DNA of 64,000 bases from Pseudonocardia broussonetiae (GCF_013155125.1 NZ_CP053564.1:3789501-3853500), one strand, 5' to 3'; positions 52,058-59,707 are shown, numbered from the stretch's first letter. Numbers and translations: made by a program. The notes: generated by a model not told the origin, from the letters alone.

Positions 52058-53010
52058 ACCGGGGCGCCGCGGCCCTGTGGGGGCTCGCGGTGGGCGACGC
52101 GCTCGGGATGCCGACGCAGTCGCTGCCGCGCGCGCTGATCGTGGAGCGCCACGGCCCGCTGGTCGACGGCTTCCACCCCGGGCCGCCCGACCACCCGCTC
52201 GCCGCCGGGCTGCCCGCCGGGACCGTCACCGACGACACCGAGCAGGCGGTGCTGCTCGGGCGGCTCGTCGTCGAGGGGCGCGGGCATGTCGACGCGGCGG
52301 ATCTCGCCCGGCGGCTCGTCGCGTGGGAGGACGGGATGCGGGCGCGCGGGTCGCTCGACCTGCTCGGTCCGTCCACCCGGCGCGCGCTGGCGGCACTGGC
52401 CGAGGGGGTGCCGCCGGAGGAGTCGGGCCGCGAGGGCACCACCAACGGCGCGGCCATGCGCATCGCGCCGGTCGGGCTGGCGGTCGCGTCCGACGATCTC
52501 GACGCGCTCGTCGACCGCGTCGTCGAGGCCAGCGCGCTCACCCACGGCACGGGAGTGGCGCTGGCCGGGGCGGCGGCGGTCGCGGCCGCGGTGAGCGCCG
52601 GGATCGACGGGGCGGGCTTCGCCGAGGCCGTGCCGGTGGCCGTCGAGGCGGCGGGGCGGGCGGCGGCGCGCGGGCGCTGGGTCGCGGCGGCCGACGTGGG
52701 GGAGCGGATCGCGTGGGCCGTCGCGCAGGTGCCCCCGGAGCGGATCGGCACGCTGGTCGGGACGAGCCTCGCGACGCAGGAGTCGGTGCCCGCCGCGTTC
52801 GCCGTGCTCGCCGCGGCCGGCGGCGACCCGTGGCTCGCGTGCCGGACCGCCGCGTCGCTGGGCGGCGACACCGACACGATCGCCGCGATGGCCGGCGCCG
52901 TCGGCGGGGCGTGCGGGGGCGAGGTGCCGGCGGAGGCGGTGGCACTCGTGCGAAGGATCAACGACCTCGACCTGGACGCGCTGGCCGCCGCTCTGGTGGC
53001 GCTGCGGTGA
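52054..53010 (+). CDS. ADP-ribosylglycohydrolase-family protein
   Basis: A 318-residue all-helical DraG-like protein. Metal-binding motifs are in order: GLAVGDALGMPTQSLPR, GTVTDDTEQAVLLG, GREGTTNGAAMRIAP and the C-terminal SLGGDTDTIAAMAGAVGGAC. Family members remove ADP-ribose from proteins or hydrolyse ADP-ribose-type N-glycosides of small molecules. There is no DraT or nitrogenase gene here, so a small-molecule role is as likely as protein de-modification. It overlaps both neighbours by GTGA, so three enzymes are made in step. Confidence 0.92.
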   Translation: MNRGAAALWGLAVGDALGMPTQSLPRALIVERHGPLVDGFHPGPPDHPLAAGLPAGTVTDDTEQAVLLGRLVVEGRGHVDAADLARRLVAWEDGMRARGSLDLLGPSTRRALAALAEGVPPEESGREGTTNGAAMRIAPVGLAVASDDLDALVDRVVEASALTHGTGVALAGAAAVAAAVSAGIDGAGFAEAVPVAVEAAGRAAARGRWVAAADVGERIAWAVAQVPPERIGTLVGTSLATQESVPAAFAVLAAAGGDPWLACRTAASLGGDTDTIAAMAGAVGGACGGEVPAEAVALVRRINDLDLDALAAALVALR

Positions 53011-53939
53011 GGGTCGTGCACGTCGGGTCCGTCGTCGTCGACCTCGTGGCGGACGTGCCGGCGCTGCCCCCGCCCGGCGGCGACGTCCTGGCCACCGCGC
53101 TGCGGCCGACGCCCGGCGGCGGGTTCAACCTGCTCGCGGCGGTGGCGCGCCAAGGCGTCGAGGCGGTGTACGCGGGGCCGCACGGGACGGGCCCGTTCGG
53201 CGACCTCGTCCGCGCCGCGCTGGCCGCCGAGGGCGTGACCGTGGTGGGCGTGCCGCGGGCCGTCGACACCGGGCTGGTCGTCACGCTCGTCGACGCCACC
53301 GGCGAGCGGACGTTCGTGACCTCGCCGGAGGCGGCCGTCGGGGTCACCGCCGACGACCTCGCGCGCGTGCTGCCCGCGCCCGGCGACGTCGTCTCGGTCT
53401 CGGGCTACGGGCTGCTGCACCCGGCCTCCCGCGACGCGCTGGTGGCGTGGGTGACGGCGCTCCCGCCGGATGTCGTGGTGGCGTGCGATCCCGGTCCGCT
53501 GGCCCCGTCGGCAGCGCCCGACGCCCTGGACGCGGTGCTGGCGCGGGCCGACTGGTGCAGCGCGGCGGCGGGGGAGGTGGCCGCCATCCTCGCGAGTCGG
53601 GGTCTCGCTGCGACCGTGTCGGGGTCCCCGGCCGAGGCGGCCGCGCACCTGGCGGTGCGGACGGACCGCGGCGTCGTGCTGCGCGCCGGCGCCGCGGGCT
53701 GCGTCGTCGTCGCCCCGGGTGCGGAGCCGGTGACCGTCCCCGGCTTCCCGGTCGAGCCCGTCGACACCACCGGCGCCGGCGACACCCACACCGGCGTCTT
53801 CCTCGCCGGCCTCCTGCGCGGCGCCGATCCGGTGGCGGCCGCGCGCACGGCCAACGCGGCCGCGGCACTGTCGGTGACGCGCCGCGGCCCGGCGACGTCC
53901 CCGACCACCATTGAGGTGACGGGGTTCCTCGGTGACTAG
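53007..53939 (+). CDS. PfkB-family sugar/nucleoside kinase
   Basis: A 310-residue ribokinase-fold protein: VVHVGSVVVDLVADVPALPPPGGDV, TPGGGFNLLAAVARQGV and the signature PVDTTGAGDTHTGVFLAGLL (catalytic Asp, anion hole). It would phosphorylate a sugar or nucleoside released by the preceding glycohydrolase. Coding positions 53591-53612 are a reverse copy of the 22-bp repeat found at 55145-55210. The stop shares CTAG (53936-53939) with the convergent acyl-CoA dehydrogenase gene. Confidence 0.9.
   Translation: MRVVHVGSVVVDLVADVPALPPPGGDVLATALRPTPGGGFNLLAAVARQGVEAVYAGPHGTGPFGDLVRAALAAEGVTVVGVPRAVDTGLVVTLVDATGERTFVTSPEAAVGVTADDLARVLPAPGDVVSVSGYGLLHPASRDALVAWVTALPPDVVVACDPGPLAPSAAPDALDAVLARADWCSAAAGEVAAILASRGLAATVSGSPAEAAAHLAVRTDRGVVLRAGAAGCVVVAPGAEPVTVPGFPVEPVDTTGAGDTHTGVFLAGLLRGADPVAAARTANAAAALSVTRRGPATSPTTIEVTGFLGD
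53591..53612 (-). repeat. Single 22-bp repeat unit inside the PfkB kinase gene
   Basis: The reverse complement of this stretch differs at one base from the third unit of the tandem array at 55145-55210 (CGCAGCGAGAGCCCGACTCG core). In the kinase it encodes part of a variable loop, ILASRGLAAT, so the element was accepted in frame. Confidence 0.7.
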
Positions 53940-55093
53940 GCCCGCGCGGCCTTCCCCAGCGACTGGCGCGCGATGATCACCTGCTGGATCTGGCTGGTGC
54001 CCTCGTAGATCCGGAACAGCCGGGCGTCGCGGTAGAAGCGCTCGACCGCCACGCCGCGGATGTAGCCCGCGCCGCCGTGCACCTGCACCGCCCGGTCGGC
54101 GACGCGGCCGACCATCTCCGAGCAGAAGTACTTCGCGGCCGAGGGCCCCTGCACGGTGTCGGTGCCGGCGTCGTAGGCGCGGGCGACGTCGAGGATCAGC
54201 GCCCGGCCGGCGTAGTGGTCGGTGACCGAGTCGGCGATCAGGCCCTGGATCAGCTGGAACGACGCGATCGGCTTGCCGCCCTGCTCGCGGGTCTTCGCGA
54301 ACTCCACCGACTCGTGCACCAGCCGCCCCGCCATGCCGACGCAGAGCGCCGCGATGTGCGCGCGGCCGTGCGCGAGGCACTTCGCCGCGATCTGGAACCC
54401 GACGTCGAGCCCGTCCTCACCACCGACGAGCGCCTCGGCCGGGACGCGGACGTCGTCGAGGTAGACGTCGGAGGTCCACGTGCCCATCTGGCCCATCTTG
54501 TGGTCGCGCGCGCCGAACGTCATGCCGGGTGTGCCGGCGGGCACGAGGAACGTCGAGATGCCGCGGTTGCCGACGGCGTCGGGGTTGGTGCGCGCGAACA
54601 CCATGACGACGTCGGCGACGAGCGCGTTGGTGATGTAGCGCTTGGAGCCGTTGAGGACCCAGTCGGAGCCGTCGCGGCGGGCGGTGGTGGCGAGCGTCGA
54701 CGGGTCGGAGCCCGCGTCGGCCTCGGTGAGCCCGAACGACGCCGTGACCTCGCCCGACGCCAGCCGCGGCAGCCACGACGCCTTCTGCTCCTCGGAGCCG
54801 CCCTTGATCAGCACCTGCCCGGCGATGCCGTTGTTGGTGCCGAACAGAGAGCGCAGCGCGGGCGTCGTCCAGCCCAGCTCGAACGCGAGCTGGGCCTCCT
54901 CGTGCATCGTCAGGCCGAGGCCGCCGTAGGACTCGGGGATGGCGAAGCCGTACAGGCCCATGTCCTTGCAGGCCGCGATGACGGACGCGGGGATCTCGTC
55001 GTTCGCGTCGATCTGCTCCTCGATCGGCACGACCTCCGCGCGGACGAAGGTGCGCACGGCGGAGAGCACGTCGGTCAGGTCGGCAGCGTCCAC
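53936..55093 (-). CDS. Acyl-CoA dehydrogenase
   Basis: A 385-residue FAD enzyme introducing the alpha-beta double bond in acyl-CoA. Signatures: FGLTEADAGSDPSTLATTA, YITNALVADVVMVFARTN, the second signature QVHGGAGYIRGVAVERFYRDARLFRIYEGTSQIQ and catalytic Glu in YEGTS. The start GTG 55093 is preceded by GAGGAG. Enoyl-CoA hydratase and CoA-transferase genes lie nearby but not in one operon; the chain specificity cannot be read. Confidence 0.94.
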   Translation of the reverse strand: MDAADLTDVLSAVRTFVRAEVVPIEEQIDANDEIPASVIAACKDMGLYGFAIPESYGGLGLTMHEEAQLAFELGWTTPALRSLFGTNNGIAGQVLIKGGSEEQKASWLPRLASGEVTASFGLTEADAGSDPSTLATTARRDGSDWVLNGSKRYITNALVADVVMVFARTNPDAVGNRGISTFLVPAGTPGMTFGARDHKMGQMGTWTSDVYLDDVRVPAEALVGGEDGLDVGFQIAAKCLAHGRAHIAALCVGMAGRLVHESVEFAKTREQGGKPIASFQLIQGLIADSVTDHYAGRALILDVARAYDAGTDTVQGPSAAKYFCSEMVGRVADRAVQVHGGAGYIRGVAVERFYRDARLFRIYEGTSQIQQVIIARQSLGKAARA

Positions 55094-55144
55094 GTCCAGC
55101 TCCTCGATCGGGGTACGGTCCGCACGCTACCCGGCGGTAGGGAG

Positions 55145-55210
55145 CGCAGCGAGAGCGCGACTCGTGCGCAGTGAGAGCCCGACTCGCTCGCAGCGAGAGC
55201 CCGACTCGCG
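55145..55210. repeat. 22-bp tandem repeat (three units)
   Basis: Three units of exactly 22 bp (55145, 55167, 55189), core CGCAGCGAGAGCCCGACTCG, fill the gap between the acyl-CoA dehydrogenase start and the CoA-transferase stop. Each can form a small CGAG/CTCG hairpin. A fourth, inverted copy is in the PfkB gene 1.5 kb away. Confidence 0.85.
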
Positions 55211-55215
55211 GGTCT

Positions 55216-56385
55216 TCAGACGACGCCCTCGGCCCGCAGCACCGCGATCTCCGCGTCGGCGACGCCGAGCTCGCGCAGCACCGCGTCGGTGTGCGCGCCC
55301 AGCGCGGGGACCGGGTCGAGGCGCTCGCCCAGCGGCGGCAGGAGCGCCGGGACCGGCCCGCCCGGCGTCTCGACCTCGCCCCAGCGCCCGCGGGCGGCCA
55401 GGTGCGGGTGCTCCAGGACGTCGGAGGTGGTGTTGTAGCGGGAGTTGCCGATGGCCGCGGCGTCGGCGGCGGCCTGGATCGCGGCGAGGTCGGTGCGGGC
55501 GCACCACTCGCCGACGAGCGCGTCGAGCGCGTCCCGGTGCTCCACGCGGCCGGCGGCGGTGGCGTAGCGGGGGTCGTCGGCGAGGTCGGGGCGGGCGAGC
55601 AGGTCGCGGGCCAGGCGCCGCCACTCGGCGTCGTTGGTCGTGCCGAGGACGACGGTGTGGCCGTCGGCCGTGGCGTAGGCGCCGTACGGGACGACCGCGG
55701 GCGAGCCCATCCCGCGCGGCTGCTGCTCGACGCCGCTGTGGCGCGTGAACGTCAGCGCGTACCCCATCAGCTCCGCCATGACGTCGAACATGGCGACGTG
55801 CGTGGAGCCGCCGGGCCCGCCGCCCGCCTGCCTCCGGAACAGGCCCGCGAGCACGGCGATCGCGGCGTAGAGGCCGCTGGAGGTGTCGGCGAACGGTGGC
55901 CCGGCCTTCGCGGGCGCGCCCTCCGTGCCGGTGATCGAGCAGGCGCCCGACTCGGCCTGCACCAGCAGGTCGTAGGCGCGCTTGTCCGACAGCGGCCCGC
56001 CTGGCCCGTACCCCGAGATCTCGACGGCGACGAGGTGCGGGTGGCGCTGGGCGAGCTGGTCGGGGCCGACGCCGAGGCGGTCGGCGGCGCCGGGGGCGAG
56101 GTTGGAGACGAGCGCGTCGGCGCGGTCGAGCAGGCGGTGCAGCAGGTCGAGCCCGCGCGGGTCCTTGAGGTCGAGCGTGACCGACTCCTTCCCCCGGTTG
56201 ACCCAGACGAAGTGCGCCGCCGAGCCGCGGACGACGTCGTCGTAGTGGCGGGCGAAGTCGCCGCCGCGGGGGTTCTCGACCTTGATCACGCGGGCCCCGA
56301 GGTCGCCGAGCGTGCGGCTGGCCAGCGGGGCCGACACCGCCTGCTCCAGCGCGACGACGGTGATCCCGGCCAGGGGTGCGCTCAC
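55216..56385 (-). CDS. CaiB/BaiF-type CoA transferase (family III)
   Basis: A 389-residue class III CoA transferase: PLAGITVVALEQAVSAPLASRTLGDLGARVIKVENPRGGDFAR at the N-terminus in outline, FVWVNRGKESVTLDLKDPRG, LVSNLAPGAADRLGV with the region around the catalytic Asp, and SGYGPGGPLSDKRAYDLLVQAESG. It moves CoA between carboxylic acids; substrates unknown. TAACGT is 7 nt before GTG 56385 (leaderless). Confidence 0.93.
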   Translation of the reverse strand: MSAPLAGITVVALEQAVSAPLASRTLGDLGARVIKVENPRGGDFARHYDDVVRGSAAHFVWVNRGKESVTLDLKDPRGLDLLHRLLDRADALVSNLAPGAADRLGVGPDQLAQRHPHLVAVEISGYGPGGPLSDKRAYDLLVQAESGACSITGTEGAPAKAGPPFADTSSGLYAAIAVLAGLFRRQAGGGPGGSTHVAMFDVMAELMGYALTFTRHSGVEQQPRGMGSPAVVPYGAYATADGHTVVLGTTNDAEWRRLARDLLARPDLADDPRYATAAGRVEHRDALDALVGEWCARTDLAAIQAAADAAAIGNSRYNTTSDVLEHPHLAARGRWGEVETPGGPVPALLPPLGERLDPVPALGAHTDAVLRELGVADAEIAVLRAEGVV

Positions 56386-56395
56386 GGGGCGGACG

Positions 56396-56911
56396 TTACG
56401 CCGCAGCCTTCCCCCCGGTCGGCGTGATCGCGAACCAGGAGCCGTCGGCGCCGTTCTGCCCGGTGTCGGCGAGGCCGCCGGTGTCGTCGCGGTGGCGGTA
56501 GAGCGGCCAGCCGGCGAGGGTGAGCTGGTCGTCGCCGTCGGCCCGTTCCAGGCGCCCGACCAGCGCCGCGTCGACGCCGAGCAGCTCCGGCTCGGCACCG
56601 TCGGCGACGGTCAGCGGCAGCCAGGTCTGCGTGCACGCACCGGTGCAGGCCGACGTCGGCGGGGCGGCGGAGTCGGCGTCGGAGCGGTAGAGGAGGTGGC
56701 CCTCGGAGTCGGTCGCGACGACGCCGAGCGGGCCGCTCTGCACGGCGTACAGGCCGGCGGCGGCGGAGGAGTGGGCGGCGTGCCCGCCCTGCGCCGCGGC
56801 GGCGGGAGCGGGAGCGGGCGCGGGCTCGGTGGGGGCGCCGCAGGCCGCCAGCGCGAGGAGCGCGGCCGCGGCGAGGAGGCGGGTGGGGTGTGTGGGGAGC
56901 ACGACCCGCAT
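56396..56911 (-). CDS. Secreted lipoprotein, COG4315 type
   Basis: 171 residues with a lipoprotein signal (LLAAAALLALAACG, lipid on Cys), an Ala/Pro/His linker (QGGHAAHSS) and repeats typical of COG4315: VVATDSEGHLLYRSD, ACTGACTQTWLPL and GWPLYRHRDDTGGLADTGQ. Such proteins sit on the outer face of the membrane; function unknown. ATG 56911 has GGGAGG immediately upstream. It ends 10 bp before the CoA transferase start on the same strand. Confidence 0.88.
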   Translation of the reverse strand: MRVVLPTHPTRLLAAAALLALAACGAPTEPAPAPAPAAAAQGGHAAHSSAAAGLYAVQSGPLGVVATDSEGHLLYRSDADSAAPPTSACTGACTQTWLPLTVADGAEPELLGVDAALVGRLERADGDDQLTLAGWPLYRHRDDTGGLADTGQNGADGSWFAITPTGGKAAA

Positions 56912-57011
56912 CCTCCCCGCGGCCCGGCGCGGTCGGAGCCGGGGTGCAACCGCTGGGCCGATCGGCGCAACCCTGCTGCCACGGTCCCGCGGCCGGTCCT
57001 ACCCTGCGGAC

Positions 57012-57635
57012 GTGGCCCCACCCCAGCCGGACGACCACCAGCCGGACGATCACCTGCGGGCGTCGGACCAGGACCGGCACCGCGTCGCCGAACAGCTCCA
57101 CGCCGCCGCGGCCGAGGGGCGCATCAGCCTCGACGAGCTCGGCGAGCGCCTCGGGACCCTCTACGCCGCGCGCACCTACGGCGAGCTCGTCCCGCTGACG
57201 CGCGACCTGCCCGTCGAGGTCACCGGGCGGCGCGTCGCACCGGCGCCGGTGCCCGCGGGCGCCACCGGGCCGTCGACCTCGGTCGCGATCATGAGCGGTT
57301 GCCACCGCTCCGGCGAGTGGATCGTGCCGGAGCGCCACCACGCCGTCGCGCTGATGGGCGGCATCGAGCTCGACCTGACCCACGCGCGGTTCGCCGGCCC
57401 GGAGGTCACCATCACCGCGGTGGCGATCATGGGCGGCATCGAGATCACCGTCCCCGAGCACCTCGACGTCGTGGTCGACGGGTTCGGCCTCATGGGCGGG
57501 TTCGACGGCCGGGGTGCCGGTGCGCGGTCCGGCGGGCCGCGGGTGCGGATCACCGGCCTGGCGTTCTGGGGCGGCGTCGAGGTGAAGCGGGCGGCGCCCG
57601 AGCTGGACCGGACGCGCAAGGAGCTCAGACCCTAG
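57012..57635 (+). CDS. DUF1707 protein with LiaF-like C-terminus
   Basis: 207 residues. The N-terminal DUF1707 domain ([32 protein letters not shown]) is followed by a linker and a beta-repeat region, [46 protein letters not shown], as in LiaF/VraT-type envelope stress proteins. No membrane segment is visible. TACCCT lies 6 nt before GTG 57012. Its TAG stop is also the first part of the next gene's TAGGGT box. Confidence 0.9.
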   Translation: MAPPQPDDHQPDDHLRASDQDRHRVAEQLHAAAAEGRISLDELGERLGTLYAARTYGELVPLTRDLPVEVTGRRVAPAPVPAGATGPSTSVAIMSGCHRSGEWIVPERHHAVALMGGIELDLTHARFAGPEVTITAVAIMGGIEITVPEHLDVVVDGFGLMGGFDGRGAGARSGGPRVRITGLAFWGGVEVKRAAPELDRTRKELRP

Positions 57636-57645
57636 GGTCCCGGGG

Positions 57646-58431
57646 GTGGACTACGACCGTTTCCCCGCCCTGCGCGTCGAGCGGCCCGAGGAGGCGATCC
57701 TGGAGATCGTCCTCGACGGCCCCAACCTGAACGCCGTCGGCGCCGACGCCCACGGCCAGCTCGCCGACATCTGGACCGCGATCGACCGCGACGACTCCGT
57801 CCGCGCCGTCCTCGTCCGCGGCGCCGGCAAGGGGTTCTCGGCGGGCGGGTCGTTCGACCTGATCGAGTCGATGGTCGCCGACACCGCCGTGCGCACCCGC
57901 GTCATGCGCGAGGCCCGCGATCTCGTCTACAACGTCGTCAACTGCTCCAAGCCCGTCGTGTCGGCGATCCACGGGCCCGCCGTCGGAGCGGGGCTCGCGG
58001 TGGCGATGCTGGCCGACATTTCCGTCGCCGGACGGAACGCGAAGATCGTCGACGGCCACACGCGCCTCGGCGTCGCGGCCGGCGACCACGCGGTGATCAA
58101 CTGGCCGCTGCTGTGCGGCATGGCCAAGGCCAAGTACTACCTCCTGACCTGCGACGTCCTCACCGGCGAGGAGGCCGAGCGGATCGGCCTGGTCTCGCTG
58201 TGCGTCGACGACGACCAGGTGCACGCCCGCGCGCTGGAGGTGGCGCGGAAGCTGGCGGCGGCCTCGCCGAGCGCGGTGCAGTTCACCAAGCAGGCGCTGA
58301 ACAACTGGTACCGCGCCGCCGGCCCGTCCTTCGACGCGTCGCTGGCGCTGGAGTTCTACGGCTTCGGCCTGGACGACGTGCGGGAGGGTGTGGCGGCCCA
58401 CCGGGAGAAGCGGGCGCCGGACTTCGGCTGA
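57646..58431 (+). CDS. Enoyl-CoA hydratase/isomerase
   Basis: A 261-residue crotonase-fold protein: [37 protein letters not shown] (oxyanion-hole), [23 protein letters not shown] and [30 protein letters not shown]. One of the two usual catalytic Glu positions reads Asp in AAGDHA, so it may be an isomerase or a specialised member. Leaderless start: TAGGGT, 7 nt, GTG 57646. A 42-bp palindrome starts 2 nt after the stop. Confidence 0.92.
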   Translation: MDYDRFPALRVERPEEAILEIVLDGPNLNAVGADAHGQLADIWTAIDRDDSVRAVLVRGAGKGFSAGGSFDLIESMVADTAVRTRVMREARDLVYNVVNCSKPVVSAIHGPAVGAGLAVAMLADISVAGRNAKIVDGHTRLGVAAGDHAVINWPLLCGMAKAKYYLLTCDVLTGEEAERIGLVSLCVDDDQVHARALEVARKLAAASPSAVQFTKQALNNWYRAAGPSFDASLALEFYGFGLDDVREGVAAHREKRAPDFG

Positions 58432-58433
58432 GC

Positions 58434-58475
58434 CGTGAGTGGAAACCGGTGCTCCAGCACCGGTTTCCACTCACG
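58434..58475. repeat. 42-bp perfect palindrome left of the toxin-antitoxin module
   Basis: CGTGAGTGGAAACCGGTGCT (58434-58453) and its exact complement (58456-58475) flank a CC spacer. It begins 2 nt after the TGA of the enoyl-CoA hydratase gene and is identical, with GGTGG after it, to the copy at 59255-59296. Terminator or repeat element. Confidence 0.9.
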
Positions 58476-58491
58476 GGTGGCTCTACGCAAC

Positions 58492-58521
58492 TGCTATCAC
58501 TCGCCGTCCGAGTGATAGCAT
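58492..58521. promoter_or_regulatory. Autoregulatory operator and promoter of the TA module
   Basis: TGCTATCACTCG (58492-58503) and CGAGTGATAGCA (58509-58520) form a perfect 12-bp dyad with a 5-bp spacer. The right arm contains the -10 box TAGCAT (58516-58521), 6 nt before the antitoxin GTG. An RHH antitoxin bound here would block its own promoter. Confidence 0.8.
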
Positions 58522-58527
58522 GGTCTC

Positions 58528-58818
58528 GTGCGCCAGCTCATCACCCGCCTCGACGACGACCTGCACGCCCGGCTCAAGGCCCGGGCGCAGGCCGAGGGCC
58601 GGTCGGTGAACGCGCTGGTGGTCGAGGCGCTGGAACGCGTCACGGGTGCGCCGGTCGACGCCCGCGCGGCGGTGCGGCAGCGCGCACGGGAGGCCGGTCT
58701 GGTCGTCACCCCGCCCGTGCCCGCGCGCCCCGAGCCGCGGGACCGGGTCATCGCGTCGACGCGCGGTGCCGGCACCTCGGTCGGCGAGGCGTTGGCTGCG
58801 GAGCGCGACGCGTCGTGA
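58528..58818 (+). CDS. Antitoxin, FitA/VapB-like ribbon-helix-helix protein
   Basis: 96 residues. The N-terminus RQLITRLDDDLHARLKARAQ, then AEGRSVNALVVEALERV, is a ribbon-helix-helix DNA-binding domain; the rest (AVRQRAREAGLVVTPPVPARP...SVGEALAAERDAS in outline) resembles the toxin-wrapping tail of FitA. It neutralises the PIN toxin encoded by the overlapping next gene (GTGA) and should repress the operon at the dyad just upstream. The start sits 6 nt after TAGCAT, so the transcript is leaderless. Confidence 0.9.
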   Translation: MRQLITRLDDDLHARLKARAQAEGRSVNALVVEALERVTGAPVDARAAVRQRAREAGLVVTPPVPARPEPRDRVIASTRGAGTSVGEALAAERDAS

Positions 58819-59252
58819 TCGTGCTGTACGCCGACACGAGCGCCGTGGTCGGCGCCTACCTGGCGGACGAGCCCGGGCACGACGAGCTCGCCGCGACCCT
58901 GTTCGACGGCGCCGACCCGGTCGTGACGAGCGAGCTGACCCGCGTCGAGTTCGCCGGCGCCGTCACGGCCGCCGTGCGGGCGGGCCGGCTGCGGGAGGGC
59001 ACGGCGCTGCTCGACCGGTTCGACGCCGACTGCCGCGACGACGGCCCCCTGCTGATGCTGGGGCTCGACGCGGCACAGGTGCTGCCGCTCGCCCGGCGCC
59101 TCGTTGTCGAGCACCGCCTGCGCACCCTCGACGCCCTGCACCTCGCGGCCGCGCTCACCGCGGGGGCGGCGCTGGCCGACGAGGTGGTCCTGCTCAGTCG
59201 TGACGTGCGGCAGGTGCCGGCGGCGACGGAGCTGGGCCTCGCGGTGCGCTGA
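58815..59252 (+). CDS. VapC/FitB-type PIN-domain ribonuclease toxin
   Basis: A 145-residue PIN nuclease. Acidic active-site residues are in place: Asp7 (LYADTSAVVGAYL), Glu45 (TSELTRVEFAGAV, with Glu40 nearby), Asp106 (RTLDALHLAAAL) and Asp130 (LLSRDVRQ). VapC toxins cut tRNA or rRNA and stop growth when the antitoxin decays. Translation is coupled to the antitoxin by GTGA. The palindrome at 59255 starts 2 nt after its TGA. Confidence 0.92.
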   Translation: MIVLYADTSAVVGAYLADEPGHDELAATLFDGADPVVTSELTRVEFAGAVTAAVRAGRLREGTALLDRFDADCRDDGPLLMLGLDAAQVLPLARRLVVEHRLRTLDALHLAAALTAGAALADEVVLLSRDVRQVPAATELGLAVR

Positions 59253-59254
59253 GT

Positions 59255-59296
59255 CGTGAGTGGAAACCGGTGCTCCAGCACCGGTTTCCACTCACG
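59255..59296. repeat. 42-bp perfect palindrome right of the toxin-antitoxin module
   Basis: Identical in all 42 bp to 58434-58475 and followed by the same GGTGG. It lies between the convergent toxin and PASTA lipoprotein genes, ending 6 bp before the latter's stop, so it can terminate both. Confidence 0.9.
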
Positions 59297-59302
59297 GGTG
59301 GT

Positions 59303-59707
59303 TCAGCAGTTCTCCTCCTCCTTCACCGCCGCGAAGTCGATGGCCGTGCTGCTCGTGATGGTCTCGCCGGGGGAGACGCTCTGGGCGCAGACCGTCCAGT
59401 TGCGGTCGAGCACCTGCTGACGCCCCGCGCCGGTCGCGTCGGTGGATGTGGTGACGGGGATGGCGAAGTCGGTCAGGGACTGGATCGCGTTCTGGGCGTC
59501 CTGCAGGTTCGCGCCGACGAGGTCGGGCATCACCCAGCTCGTCGCCGCCGGCTCTGCGGCGGCGGGTGCGGCCGCGGTCGCAGCCGGGGCAGGGACGGGG
59601 GCGACCGTGGCCGGGGAGGGCGCGGGGGCCGGGGCGGGGGAGGGCGCCGCGCAGGCGGCAGCCGCGAGCAGGACGCCGAGGAGGACGGGGAGCGATCGGA
59701 GGGTCAC
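59303..59707 (-). CDS. Lipoprotein with a single PASTA domain
   Basis: 134 residues: signal peptide and lipobox (LLGVLLAAAACA), a Pro/Ala linker of ~35 residues, then one PASTA-like domain (VMPDLVGANLQDAQNAIQSL, VSPGETI) ending in EEENC. PASTA domains bind peptidoglycan or lipid II fragments, usually as repeats in kinases and PBPs; here one is tethered to the membrane. Two cysteines (in NWTVCAQ and the last residue) may form a disulfide. GTG 59707. Confidence 0.87.
   Translation of the reverse strand: MTLRSLPVLLGVLLAAAACAAPSPAPAPAPSPATVAPVPAPAATAAAPAAAEPAATSWVMPDLVGANLQDAQNAIQSLTDFAIPVTTSTDATGAGRQQVLDRNWTVCAQSVSPGETITSSTAIDFAAVKEEENC

Noticed and set aside
55127..55210. Arg/Ser-rich extensions of neighbouring frames through the 22-bp repeats
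   Set aside because: The peptide similarity between such frames comes from the DNA repeat itself, not from protein conservation.
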